Of a DNA stretch of 64,000 nt, positions 1 to 11,148 are shown in pieces. The notes under the pieces are model-generated. The model was not told the origin of the DNA. It searched no databases and was given only the letters and a program-made list of their open reading frames with translations. A program made the translations under genes and the position numbers. Every line of letters begins with the position of its first letter. The first letter of the stretch is position 1. The DNA is from Limnomonas spitsbergensis (taxonomy: Eukaryota; Chlorophyta; Chlorophyceae; Chlamydomonadales), in the NCBI GenBank assembly GCA_037349105.1, contig JAYJMM010000075.1, forward strand, positions 1,178,001 through 1,242,000, read 5' to 3'.

Positions 1-60
1 AGTGCTCCTAGGTGAGGGGTAAGGTCATGGGCCATATCCGTCCGAAATCCAATCCTTTAC

Positions 61-534
61 CTCGATATGCATGTCAAATGACACGGGTGTGTCTTTCTCA
101 CAGTTGGCAAAGTACAAGTAGAACAGGCCACCATTCTCCAGAGTGAAGTCAAAAGTTGCCTCCTTCAGCTCGCCCTTCATAATCTTGCGAATCAGGCTAT
201 CTGAAAACATCGGCAGGCTATTCCGCTCTATATCCTCCAGAATGCACATCGTCTCGTCCGCAAGATCTGCCTCTAAAGCAGCGTCCGCTTCCATTGGTGA
301 TAGGAAGAGCCCCATGATATCATAATCTGGCTGCATATCTGTGGTGTGTTCCTGATAAATGGCAATGTTGCTAATGGTAAAGGTCAGTTTCCCTCCGACA
401 GCGAACCCAAATGCCTCCGAGAGAGGTATAAGCTGCCTGTCATCCACAGATACAACGCTGTGCACAATCTTTGCCTGGACAGAGGTTCCAGCGAACAAAG
501 CCAGCAAGGCGAGAGCCGCGACGAGTTTCGTCAT
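61..534 (-). CDS. Lu7TM (GPR107/GPR108-like) membrane protein, first exon, partial
   Basis: First exon of a minus-strand gene that continues beyond the left edge. The ATG at 534 was preferred to an upstream in-frame ATG (615) because it begins a clear signal peptide: MTK, a leucine/alanine-rich core, then a likely cleavage site after SVQA. The following lumenal-type sequence contains the stretch GGLFYLYFANCE, which resembles the N-terminal ectodomain of the lung seven-transmembrane receptor family (plant CAND6/7, animal GPR107/108). These are Golgi/endomembrane or plasma-membrane proteins with an N-terminal ectodomain followed by seven helices. The helices are not in the window. The open frame runs on to a TGA at 25, but a good 5' splice site (GAG|GTAAAG, intron starting at 60) lies just before it. 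The family call rests on remembered motif similarity only. Confidence 0.6.
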
Positions 535-3400
535 GACAGCTTTAATTTGAAGAATAAGTATGTGCTCGAGCTTAAACAATAATTTCCGCTCGATTAATAG
601 GAAGATGTTCCTCACAAACTCCCTGTCAGCCAGCCCTGTCAGCGGGTTTTGACAGTTGGCTTGCCCGGACCGTGGTTGGCCTGTCCCATAACTCCTTTAA
701 GGCCTGCCTATTTTAAGGATGCTGTTCCGGATCACCGGTGGCCTCCACCCACAGAGGGTGAGTGGCCTTAATAATCTGAAAGAAGGTTGATTGCACTTGC
801 CTGTGTCTCAATCCGATGTCCAATGTTCCTTCTACAGCATGATCTCACCTCCAGATCACGGCACCCCACACTTTCCTTCTTGTATAATTGTGAAGCTCTC
901 AATGAAAGTCTCCCAGCCCGCTGCTAGGGCCAGCACAGGACCTTGGAGGCATCACCTATCACACATGGCCTTGCTTTTTTGAGATGCGCTTCCTCTTCCT
1001 GCTCCCTCTTAGACTTGCTACGTGATGACAACGATCTTGAGGACGCCAGCCACTATCCTGACTTCTCCAACGCTGTGGGTGGTTGCATCAACTTTGAAAC
1101 AACAACTTCTCCAACAAAAAGTAGTATGGATATGGTCAGGACTGCTGATGATGGGCAGCCAAAGGAAGGCGGTCAGGGCACGATCCCTGGGGACCAGCAC
1201 CACCTTGTTGAAGCTATGGACCGCAACCCGGACAAGGTCTCACGATCGAGGAACTCCTCCTCACCCTTGTGCCATGCCGTCCGCTCTGGATCAGGCTGGG
1301 CCAAGGATATCCTCCAACATTCCTGCCCCTCCACCCTCCTCCTCTCGCCCTCCTCACATAAGCCCTCACCACTGACCAAGAAGCGGCCACATGCCTCCTC
1401 CCTGCCCCGCCCCATGGCCTTCCATCCCCCGCGCTCCTCATGGGCCCCATCAACTGTATATGACGGCAGGGATCCAGGCGGTGGGGGCAGCCTCCATTGT
1501 CCAAGAGCTCAGTGCATCCCCTGGTCCCTGGTGTGTTGCCGTGCCTCTCTGGGGTGACCCACTCCTGCACCTAGAGCTACCCGATCACCATCGGACGCTC
1601 ACGTGGCCGCTCATGCTGCAGCCTCCATCCCCCCTCACCCTCCCCTCCCTTCCCCCACCGACCCCGATTTGGGCTGAGGGCTTCGCTTCGATCCGCATCA
1701 GCCATCCCCGCATCCCTCGGAGACCTCATGGTCTTTCCTCTTCCCTGAACGCCAACGTGGCAGTATGGCTCGACCCAACAACTCTCGTACCCGTCCTGCT
1801 CCGAGTGTCCATTCTCGTGGCTGTCCTGCCACTCACATGTATACATACACACCCAGCCAGTGCCGCGAATCATGCTCTCACGGACAAGGCCACGCGCATA
1901 TTGGTGGCTTCCGTGGGCTGTTTCTCTCCTCCTCCTCCAGGCCACCGTTGGGGCATCCGGTACGACCACCGCTGCAAGGATACCCTTTGGCGCCTGACCT
2001 TGAATGGCGTGAACTCGTGAAGGCAGCCAATGGCCATGATGTCGCACTCAAGCACACGTGCCAATGCGGATGTTCCCCGGGTACCCATGACCCGGCAGCC
2101 CCCCCTTCCACGGAGCGCACCTCCGACCACACTCCTTCTGGAGTTGCCCCGTTGCCTGAGCCATGGTGGCAGAGCTTGCGGGTGCCCCCCGCCTGGTCCA
2201 CCGCTCACTTTGGCAGATGCCTGGCTTCTCCAGCCCCAATCTGCCCGCAACATAAAACCGGGTGAGTGGGCTTTCGTTTGCATGATCGCCCTCCACACTA
2301 GGGAGCAAGGGCGCTGGAGGCCCTGGGAGCCTCCAGCACGTGCCCTTCCAGGCCTAACGGGCTCCCTCGCTGCTTCCCGGGCTGCAGTAGCCTAATTCCG
2401 GTGCTTTCTCCAAAACTTTGTGGACCTCCAAACCCTCCCACCAGCCTGGGGGGCTATCTTTTCACCACAACACCCCTTCATCTAGGGAGGCGGCGGCCCT
2501 AGCACCCCAGGTGCCCCCCCACCCTCTATCCTGCACCTTAACATGCCCGTGGGCCTTGTTCCCTCAATAGATCTTGATTTTCAGGGGCCCCGATACTTCT
2601 GAGGAGAGGGGTATCCTGCTTTTCTTTCTCACAAGCCCCCTGCTCCTGGGGGCAGGGTGTCCTCTGTCTCGTATCATTTTTCTTGAGGCCTGATATATCT
2701 GTTCAATTTCCCGAGCCTCCCTGCTCCGTGGTGACCAAGATGACATTTAGCATCTGCCTTTCAGCGCCAGCTGATCCCCGGGAGGCATCGATATATGCTT
2801 TGAATTAAAACTGTAATCTTTGGGTCACCGTGCCCCTCCTCGCCCCCTTCGTGACTCAATCCCTAGTTTAGGCCATGCTTGTCCAGCTTGCGCTCTTGCT
2901 TCGTGTTGTGAGGGCAGATGGGCAGATGGGGCCTCATGGCTGCTAGTGTACGAGCTGTGTTTTTGCGGGCAGAGGGCAACGCTTTCTGGTGAACTGTAAG
3001 CCCTTTTCCTCTTAGTGTCCAGGCAGCACCTTCTCTGGCTTCCTGTCTGGTTTTTGTCTCCTTGTGCAGGTTGGTTGCCATTTTCGGCATGGTGGAGACG
3101 TTTGCAACTGCTAATGGGAGGGCTTCTGGTGTTATAGCATGCTCTAGCTACAGGGGTGCTGAGGCGGGGTAGCAGTTTAGTTTTTTTACCAGACCGAAAT
3201 CTAACTTCTTACACATGAGTTATTGCGGTTCGTGTGAGTGCTTGTTGGTTGCGTGCCTTTCCTGTTCTTGCTCGCCTTTTCTTAGCTGACGACGAGGGCG
3301 ACAAGCGCTCCCGGGCTCTTTTTCTGTGTTAGAGTCTCAGGATTTCAAGGGTTGGGCGGCCAGCCTCACACTCGTGAAGTCCAGGCAAAAGAAGTCCACA
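535..3400. other. Gene-poor GC-rich stretch
   Basis: No convincing gene. Between about 940 and 2400 all six frames contain long open stretches. This reflects a C-rich, stop-poor composition: the translations are proline/serine/histidine-rich, differ between frames and show no domain. From 2560 to 3400 the sequence is ordinary, without recognisable repeats. A promoter for the Lu7TM gene should lie just right of 534, but no element can be named. Confidence 0.5.
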
Positions 3401-4125
3401 CAATATACCGTAAACCGTCTTTGACTCCGCGCACAAATTAAATAATTATAGGGGTGCGCGGACATGGTGCGCGATAATATTAATTCAAAAAAGTCCGCTG
3501 CGCGGAGCGTCAGTCAGGTGCCCAAAAAACTATTTTGGGGGTGCGCGGTATGAATTTAAAACAGCACTTTTTACAAAAATCGTGCGCTAGCGCGCGACTG
3601 TTTGATTCGACATCCGTTTAGTCATCCTTGTCAAGTCTGCTCAAATTGCCATGCACAGCAACACTACTGATGACTCAGATGAGCACTACCGATACTCATA
3701 GATAGCATTTCTATGAGCGATAAATGAACATTGACAGGATTCGAACCGCAGACCTCAGGTTGGACTGCCACATTGCATTGTACCACTGAGCCCCCCACGT
3801 TTATATAACCACACGTTTCCTGAGGCCAGAAACCGGCGGGGGAGGAGGGTGACGATTACGGTATCGTTGCTAGCAGGCGGGTGCTAGCATCAAACGAAGT
3901 TTAACTGAGCTTTCCGGTACAGGCTGAAAGTGCTGCGCGGACTAAAATTTAAATTATTTCAGTGATGCGCGATGTGCAATTAAATTCTGTGCTGCGCGGC
4001 GTTAAATTAAATTAAAATTTCGTCGCTGCGCGAACTAAAATTAAATTCTTTTTGGGGTGCGCGGACTAATTAAATAATTATTTTTTTCGGGGTGCGCGGA
4101 GTCTAAGGCGTTTTACGGTATATTG
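3401..4125. mobile_element. Non-autonomous DNA transposon (MITE-like) with terminal inverted repeats
   Basis: The left end (3401-3434) and the right end (4092-4125, reverse complement) match over about 34 bp. The outer 14 bases, CAATATACCGTAAA, are identical, and the inner part ending in GACTCCGCGCAC has about three mismatches. The interior encodes nothing recognisable. It is AT-rich with many scattered copies of the word GTGCGCGGA, which gives it a base composition unlike the flanks. The ends allow a TA target duplication if the element proper starts at TACCGT, but the exact boundary is ambiguous because the palindrome extends further. A tRNA-like segment lies inside (3725-3806). A related sequence sits in the last intron of the LRR gene (58.1-59.0 kb). 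Confidence 0.7.
3725..3806 (-). other. tRNA-like segment with RNA polymerase III A and B boxes
   Basis: On the minus strand the segment holds an A-box-like GGCTCAGTGGTACAATGC and, 34 nt further on, a perfect B-box GGTTCGAATCC. A tRNA D-arm and T-loop have this arrangement. It does not fold as a functional tRNA: the T-stem pairs only at its two inner positions, and the predicted acceptor strands do not complement each other. It is better read as a tRNA pseudogene or the head of a SINE captured by the surrounding inverted-repeat element. Confidence 0.5.
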
Positions 4126-4143
4126 GTTTACGAATTGGGTCTC

Positions 4144-4249
4144 ACTCCTTCCTCTCTTTCTCTCAAATTTCCATCCAGACAGTTGGCCGCCGCCACAGCC
4201 GAGCCTTTTTAGCTGGGACCAGAGGTGTAGCTCATTGACTCCTTCTTCT
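4144..4249 (+). mobile_element. 82-bp 5'-truncated LINE tail with 12-bp target duplication
   Basis: Positions 4156-4237 carry only the 3' terminal module of the local LINE family (CAGACAGTTGGCC, then GCCGAGCC, then the end GAGGTGTAGCTCATTG). The insert is flanked by ACTCCTTCCTCT (4144-4155) and ACTCCTTCTTCT (4238-4249), 11 of 12 identical, as expected for a target-primed insertion that stopped early. It shows the same 3' terminus as the copies at 14.27 kb and 36.51 kb. Confidence 0.65.
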
Positions 4250-7200
4250 CCTTTTTCTTCACTCCTTTGTCCTCTGATTCCTCCTTCTACAAAATCCTGG
4301 CACCTCCCTTATTTGTTTTCTCCCCCCCCCAACTTCTCCTCCTTTACTTCTACCTAGTCCCCTCTCCCTCTCTTATTCCTTTTTCTCCTTAAAATGCTTT
4401 GCTATCCCCCTTTCTCTTTCCCCTTTTCTTTTTCTTCTCCTCGGTGTCTCTCCTTTCCCCTCTCCTCCCATCCTCCTCCCTTTTCCGTTTACTTCAGGAC
4501 AGTGTCATCTGACCCAGGGGCGTAGGAGTCATGGCAACCTGCATGTTGGGAGTCCAAAGCCACTGCTGGCCCTCCCCTTGTAGGCCTCGTCCTTCTTCTG
4601 CCTATTAGATCATTTATTTTCCTTCCTGGTCAATAATCAACCGTTGACAGTATTCATTGTGCCCCGCAATCAGTAACAATTGATGCCACATGGCCCTAAG
4701 CGGTCAAGAGCAGGGTCCCAGACATGCATGCATCTCGCCTACAGACTTCTGCTCCTTCAGCTACTTGTTTTTGTTAGTTTTTCTAAGTTTCCCCTTATTC
4801 TTCTGGTCCTCCGTTTGCCAATGGTTCTGCCCCTTCTTTCCATAACTCACCGAAACATGGCTTTGGGGACCATCCTCCTATGAAAAGCCGCTTACTATGC
4901 TTGCGCCGGCTTTCTCTTTTCCAGTTGTTACAGTGCAGTCTCAAGCACTTGTGCTCTTTCATCTCTCTGGTCCGGAGATAATACTTCCAACTTAACCCTG
5001 CAGGAAGCAGCCTGAGACATCGTGGCCAAGTTCATCGTCTGCTGCATCCGGGCTCTATTGTTCTAGTGCCTCAGGCCATGCCAGAGCTCCTGGACTACCG
5101 CGGTCAGGAGTAAAGGGTGAGAGGGAGTTGGGCGCAACCCCTGATCAATTTGCGAGTCCCTTAGGGCCAGACTTTTTAGGGTTTTCATTCCGACTTTGGC
5201 CAGTAGCTACTGGAACACAGTACAGGGTAAGTAGGACAGAGCGGTGATTCTTGCGCGGCAAAGCGTGCCATAACCATGCTTTCCCTGAGTCCTGCTCTTG
5301 GATAAGTAAACGATTTGTTTATTCAGGGCTGAGGGATGCACCTCAAGACTGTTTCATCCTCTGGATTATTCTTGGGGGCACTGCAAATGGAGATGATAGT
5401 ACGGTGCCTGTACTAAGGACTTGCTCCTTGGTACCACTACTCAAGCAGTACCCTGGGTACAGAGTGAAACAGATACGTTACCCAGTTACCCGAAGTAGGA
5501 TTTTACATAACCCAGTTTGGTTTTTACGTTACCCAGTTTGATTTTTTACATATCCCAGTACCGTATGAGTTCTACGTTACCCAGCTTGACTTTTTACATT
5601 ATCCAATTTTCACGTTACCCCATTGTATGGTTTGTATGTTTTTCACGTGATACTTTGCACCATGCCTCCTTGGGAGTGCCAAGAGTGACTTTGAGGCGTT
5701 TTAGTAGGCAATAGTTTGATGGATTTCCCCCTCAATTTAGCGGCCTTGAGTCCTTGTCTGACCGTGCTGCTGGTGAGAACCTCATGCGTCCTACACCACT
5801 AGTCCACTACGCCTGACAATAGGGGGATTGGATGAAGTCCCCTACTTGTGTTCCATGGTTCAAGGACCAGGCCCGGGGCGGCAAGGAAACAATGCTTGAT
5901 CATTTCAGTCTACGTGCCCTTTTGTTTGCACTTGCTCAAAATTCTGAAGGCTTTAGGAGAGTAGCAATTTCAATGAGAGGCACATGCCTGGAATTTTTCC
6001 TCACTCTTAGGCTTGTAGGCCTGTAGTCGACCTGTACAGGGCAGGACAAAATGGTGATTTGTTTTGTCAAAGAGTGTGCCTTAGCCATGTACTTCTTGGG
6101 CCTATCCTTTGAAACGGTCATTGTACGGTTGCGGTGGGCTAGGGCTTGGCCTGGGCATTATGGAGGGGTCTCTCTCCTCCCAAACCCTGTCCTCCCCATG
6201 CCTTTTTAAAGCTGTTTTCTTTGGGGGCTGAGAGACCACCTCCTGGACTGTTGGAAGTGCTAAATAATATACAACAGGAAGGAGGAAGGGGCCTTCATTG
6301 GTTAGGGCTAGGTTGTGGACTGCCGCCTCCGGATTAAGAAACTTCAGCACCTTCGACCCAGTCAGCAGCAACAGAAGCCAGCTCGTCAGCACCGGTTTTC
6401 ACTTCAGCTCCGAGATCAGCTAAACCTCCAGGGCAGTTACCACTTCCCTCGCAATTCCTTAGGCAGCATTTCCGGCATCAGCATCAGCATCAGCATATGC
6501 AGGGACTGATATTTCATCGGCAGATATTACTTCAACTTTTTCCATGCACATTTGCCCAGCGTCCACAAATGCGTCCTCCCTAGCCTTAGGTTGCTGCCAG
6601 ATAAGCCGGCAGAACACTTAGTAGCCAGCAAGAGCGGGTTGATTTCTCTGCTGCTTCTTTGGTGTTGCTTTCTCCCAGGTTTCTTGGGTTCGGCCAGCGG
6701 CTGGTTTTGCTTTTGAGGTTCGTATTGCTAGGCTCGGCCTTTTGCATCCAATTTCTTTTCAGCGTTTAGTGTCCGGCACCTGTTATTTGACTGCTCTGGT
6801 ATCCTGGATTTCTTCCTTAATTTTACATACCCTAGAGCTAGGCTTGTCTTAGATTCCCCTCCATCTCTGGCCCATAGCTATTCAGGGAATGACTGAACTT
6901 CGATTCAGTGTGTTCAAAGCCTTCAAATGATTTCCTTGTGCTGTGTACCGTACTTGCGCAGTCTTGTGGAGGAAGGGCAGGATGGGTCGACAGCTGCGGG
7001 TCCAGCAGCAGCGGTGCACGCCACCGCCACAGCAGCAGCAACAAAACAGCAGGGGTAGAGGAAGCAGCAACAGCAGCAGCGGCAGCAGCAGCTGTGACAG
7101 CAGCAATTAATTTAAATCATTATGGCACGCATGGCCCAGCTATAGGCCCGCGTGACTCAGCTGGCAGCCAGCAACAGCCACAGCCACAGCCACAGCCAGA

Positions 7201-7339
7201 AATGCCCTTGCATCCCAAGCACTCCAGGCGCCCTGGACTGCGGCTCTCAGGTCAGAGCCACGCAACCTGTTGCAGTTGAGAGAAGCTAAATTCAAATCAC
7301 CGCGGGGTGCTTCGGCCCTCCGGCTTCAGCGATTCCCTG
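4250..7339. other. Intergenic, with a pyrimidine-rich tract and a short tandem repeat
   Basis: From 4250 to about 4490 the plus strand is almost entirely C and T. From about 5460 to 5640 a loose tandem repeat alternates the words ACGTTACCCAG and TTTTTACATNACCCAG at roughly 17-34 bp spacing. CAG/CAGCAG triplet runs occur at 6985-7110 and 7168-7198 (glutamine/serine/alanine codons in various frames). No exon with recognisable homology was found; open frames are short and unsupported. Confidence 0.5.
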
Positions 7340-7360
7340 CCTAAACCCTAAACCCTAAAC
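7340..7360. repeat. Interstitial telomeric repeat (CCCTAAA)3
   Basis: Three head-to-tail copies of CCTAAAC, the complement of the plant/green-algal telomere unit TTTAGGG. It lies immediately left of the (GGGCGT)n array and the LINE copy at 7.6-9.9 kb. Confidence 0.9.
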
Positions 7361-7362
7361 TA

Positions 7363-7565
7363 GGGCGTGGGCGTGGGCGTGGGCGTGGGCGTGGGCATGG
7401 GCGTGAGCGTGGGCGTGGGCGTGGGCGTGGGCGTGGGCGTGGGCGTGGGCGTGGGCGTGGGCGTGGGCGTGGGCGTGGGCGTGGGCGTGGGCGTGGGCAT
7501 GGGCATGGGCAAGGGTAAGGGCGTGGACAAGGGCGTGGACAAGGGCGTGGACAAGGGCGTGGGAA
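7363..7565. repeat. (GGGCGT)n hexanucleotide array with a 12-bp variant end
   Basis: About 25 copies of GGGCGT (some GGGCAT), then GGGCAA and GGGTAA, then three copies of GGGCGTGGACAA. The G-rich strand is the plus strand. Any frame translates as Gly-Val, Pro-Thr or His-Ala runs, which explains the long open frames here; they are not genes. It abuts telomeric repeats on the left and a LINE on the right. Confidence 0.9.
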
Positions 7566-7599
7566 TCCTGAAGGTTTCTGCAAGCTGTCACGTGTGCGC

Positions 7600-9921
7600 T
7601 GCCAGCCATAATGGGACTTGTGCCCACGGCTGAGATGCCGCCGACCGTTGCTGGAACAGGATCGATCGATGTCGCTAAGCAGTGCCTTGGTGCCCGAGCG
7701 TATGACAGCAAGGCAGCGGTAGAAGTCCGCAGCACGCCGCCGCCGCCGGCATCGCACACGCCATATGGCCGCGGCTATAGCGGACAGGCTGCAGCGTCCC
7801 ACCTACCCCGTCTATCGGTAGCAGCTGACAGGCGGCAGCCCTGCCCCACCAAGTCTGTCTCCTTTCAGAGGTGGGAGGCACACTTGAGGCAGCAATTTAC
7901 CGCCATAATGCCCCCATCTGCCGCAGCGCCAAAGCCAAGTCTGTCCCCGGTCAGCAGGCAGCATGACGACCAGGCCTGTCAGCCGGGCAGCTAGCCTCTT
8001 GCTTTCTCCGGGCTTTTTCCCGTAAGCGCGTGCATACAGCGGTGGGCCTGGATGGTATGGCAGCTCACTTCATCAAGCTGGTCTTGGTACACAACTCTGA
8101 AGGCGGCAGTGGCAAGTGCTTCGGGACTTAATGCAGGACTGGATGAATTTATGGTGATGCGGGGGGGAATGCCTAGTGCCTGGCAGCCAGTCAGGATCCA
8201 GCCTTTCTACAGGAAGGGAGACCCCCTCAATCCCGGTAATTACCGGCCAATGGCCATCACCAGCATGCTGTACCAGCTGTATGCTAGCATGCTCACGGAC
8301 ATCACTGATTATCGGGCGTGCTTGCACGAGCACATCCCTCCTGTAGTCCTGTACAGTTCGGATTTCAGCGGCGCCGTAGCACACTCCAGGCTTCTTTCCT
8401 CTTGACGCATGCAATTCATGTGCAGCGGGCAGATGGAGGCCCTGGCAAGCTGCATGTGGCCTTTGTGGACTTCACCAAGGCCTGTAACTGTGTGCCACGG
8501 GGGCAGCTATGGCTGCATCTGTCTGAGCACCTATAAGTGCCATCAGGCCTGTTAAACGCATGCTAGATGCCCTTTATGGAAACGCATGCTGGATGCCCTT
8601 TATGCGTAAGCAGCGGATAAGTAGCTCTAGGTGAACATCAGCAAGACAGATATCTTGGAGCTTGGCAGACGCTCAGCAGCACAGCGCCGACAGCCAGCCC
8701 AGGTCTGCGAGTTCGGCCCAGATAGGACTGTGCTGAAGCGTGTCAAAGAATTCAAGTTCTTGGGCATCACTCAGCACGAAAGCAGTCGTATGAGGAAGGC
8801 CATGCAAGGTAGAGAGTCGCCTATGGCCGCTGCGCTGCAGCGTGTTCACCACATGGCCAACCAGGTGCGTTTGAGGCATCATCTACCTACACCCATCCAG
8901 CTAGTGGCTGTCTATGCAGCGCCTGCGGAGTACTACAGAGATGTAGTGTGAGTCCCCGGTCACCTCTGGCCACGGCACTGTCTATGGAGCAAGATGCAGT
9001 CCAGCCTACTTCATCACCTGCGCCAGGCTGCGGGGCTACCTGCGTCCGCTGCCAGCTGGGGGGTCGTGAGGGAGCAGATTCAGCCATCACAATGAGACTG
9101 GTGGCAGCACGTGCTCCGCATCTACAACGCAGCGGTAGCACCGGCAGCACAGAAGACAACCCACTCATTGCGGCAATATGCAGAACACTGGAGGGCGCAC
9201 ATGATGCATTTTGAACTGATGGGGGCACTGGAGGAGTTGGAGCGAGGAGCAGCTGCCCCCAAACTGTGTCAGGCAGTCCCTTTCTTACAGCCGCTACCCA
9301 TACCAGAGGTGCTACAGCTTGTGGACACAGCCTACAAGCAGGTGCAAATGGCGTCGACCGGCAGAGGGGCCCCCCAGAACTCGGTACTGGGGCAGGCATG
9401 GATGGGATGCCCCAGCTTTTGTGGAAGATGTGGTAGGTATTGTTGAGGGCTGGTTTCTTGAAAGGCTAAGGAATCTGTTTTTTTCCGGGAGATCTCCATG
9501 GAGATCTTTCTTTCTGGGTCTTTTCCTTTTGGGTCCCCATTTACTCTCTCTCCTCTTTTTACCTTTTCCATGGGCTGGGGAATCTCTGGCCGGCCTTTTT
9601 CCTTGAGGGGGGAGATATTATCCTTTAATTTAATCTCCTCTCTTTCTTTTTCCTTCTCTCTCCCGTCTAGGTCCCCTGGTTCCATGTTCCTGCCCCCCTT
9701 ACATAGGAGGATGGCATGGCTGCACCATGGCCCAGGCTGTGCATGGTAGCTGGAATTGAGCAGTCATTCCCTACCAGCTTCAGGCGGCCGAGTGTTCAGC
9801 AGGGCCCAGCAAGTATGCACTGTTCTTTCTTCCTCTTGCCGTAAGATAACTTTTCTACCAATCAGACAGTTGGGCGAATGGGCGCCCTCGTGGCCGAGCC
9901 TTTTTTTAGCAGGGCCCAGTT
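7600..9921 (+). mobile_element. LINE copy A: degenerate reverse transcriptase plus 3' UTR
   Basis: A decayed non-LTR retrotransposon. Recognisable reverse-transcriptase pieces occur in shifting frames: HTAVGLDGMAAHFIKL (about 8030-8090), the fingers motif NPGNYRPMAI (about 8230), the motif-A region HVAFVDFTKACN (about 8450-8490), and the thumb region KRVKEFKFLGITQHES (about 8735-8785). The part between motif A and the thumb, including the YxDD box, is deleted around 8535-8630. The C-terminal end HGWDAPAFVEDVVGIVEG lies near 9400-9450. A T/C-rich 3' UTR follows (9470-9680), then an inserted SINE-like repeat, then the family tail GACAGTTGGGCG...GCAGGGCCCAG ending near 9921. Frameshifts, stops and the deletion make it inactive. 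Confidence 0.8.
9683..9830 (+). repeat. SINE-like repeat, copy 1
   Basis: Shares TGTTCCTGCC, TGGCATGGCTGCACCATGG, ATGGTAGCTGGA and the end GCGGCCGAGTGTTCAGCAGGG with the copy at 14630-14830. Its last 40 bp resemble the 3' end of the LINE family (GTGGCCGAGCC...GAGCAGGGCCCAG). It sits inside the 3' UTR of LINE copy A. Confidence 0.5.
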
Positions 9922-11148
9922 GCGCAGTCTGTCCCAGTAAATTGGCCGTGTGGCACGAAGCAGCCCTTCCTTTGACCGGTTCTGCCTTATGCATCCTCTG
10001 CGCCAAATGGCCAAATGGACTGAAAACCTAAAGTATTGAATATCCAGAATCTCCACGCAGGTACGGTACCTGTGTTACGTCTCTTGAACCTGGTGGTTTG
10101 TCTGGAGTGGAATCCTCTTGCTTTATAGGAGGCTTACCCAACACCACTTCCAAAAGTTGCAGGGAGATAAGGAGCTGGCTAACAGCCCAAAGGGTGGACA
10201 TGACCTTGTATTCTGCCTCTACAATTGGTTTTTGCTAAAGTTGACCCTACGGTCTGTGAGAGCTCTAAGCTCCTGCTGGCACTGTAATTACTCGAATGAT
10301 TGATAATGTAAGGCAGGATAAGAGAGTGGCATGATTGCTGCATTATGATGACTCAGCACCTACTCGAACCATTCAGGAATGAGGAGGGGGATTTCCAAAC
10401 AACGGTTTTCAGCCTGGCATGCCCAATACTGGCAGAAAATACTGATGTACTCTGGGGCGGCTCACTCACCACCAGTACGGAGGGCTAGAAAAGGATGAAG
10501 CTTAGATGATTAAATGGCCAGCACTATTTACAAAATCTCTGGTACCGATCCAACGAGGCTAACGATATCAGAAAGGATGCCTTGTGTCTTGTGCTGCAAT
10601 GGGCTGATGCCCTGGTGTGTATCCTTGAGCTGATGGTACAGTATACCGACACCGGTTCGGTACCTTGACAGTGTCAACGGTGCCAAAACAGGAATTGATC
10701 AGGTCGTGGTGTTCTCTGCAGTGTCCCCGTCATTTTGTGTACAAGTTTTGGGCTTGCTTCCATCCGACACCACTGCGATTGTTGATAGGATCATGAGCAT
10801 GGAACCTCTGCAGCCAAGCATTCCGTCCTGGACACTACTCCTGACAGGCTCATGGACCTTTCATCTAACCTGAGGAAATAACAATGTACGGTAAATGACA
10901 AGCTCATACGAGGTCCAGCACGGCATTAATTTGTTTGAGTTCAAAATATCTGGATGCACTGCAACCTATGGTCTCTCCAATCACATAAATGGGCCTGTCA
11001 GTGAATGGCAGCATTTCCTGGCACATTCCTAAGCCTACCCACTGCTAACAGCCGCGATCAGGACCTGCGCGCATGCCATGGTCATGGAAAAACGGACGCC
11101 AGCGTTCTGCTGTACTGACATGAGGCTTGAAAATCTTGAACTATTTCT
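9922..11148. other. Intergenic; nothing recognised
   Basis: No domain-bearing frame, repeat family or RNA gene was recognised here. The right end is presumably the 3' UTR and downstream region of the minus-strand eS27 gene. Confidence 0.4.

Noticed and set aside
943..2395. Series of open frames of 100-209 codons on both strands
   Set aside because: Overlapping open frames in all registers with Pro/Ser/His-rich translations and no domain or splice logic; caused by C-rich, stop-poor composition.
3725..3806. Functional tRNA gene
   Set aside because: A and B boxes are good, but the T-stem and acceptor stem do not pair, so it is called only tRNA-like.
7341..7802. 153-codon and 134-codon minus-strand open frames rich in Arg-Pro or His-Ala
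   Set aside because: They are translations of the GGGCGT hexamer array; hexamers keep every frame open.
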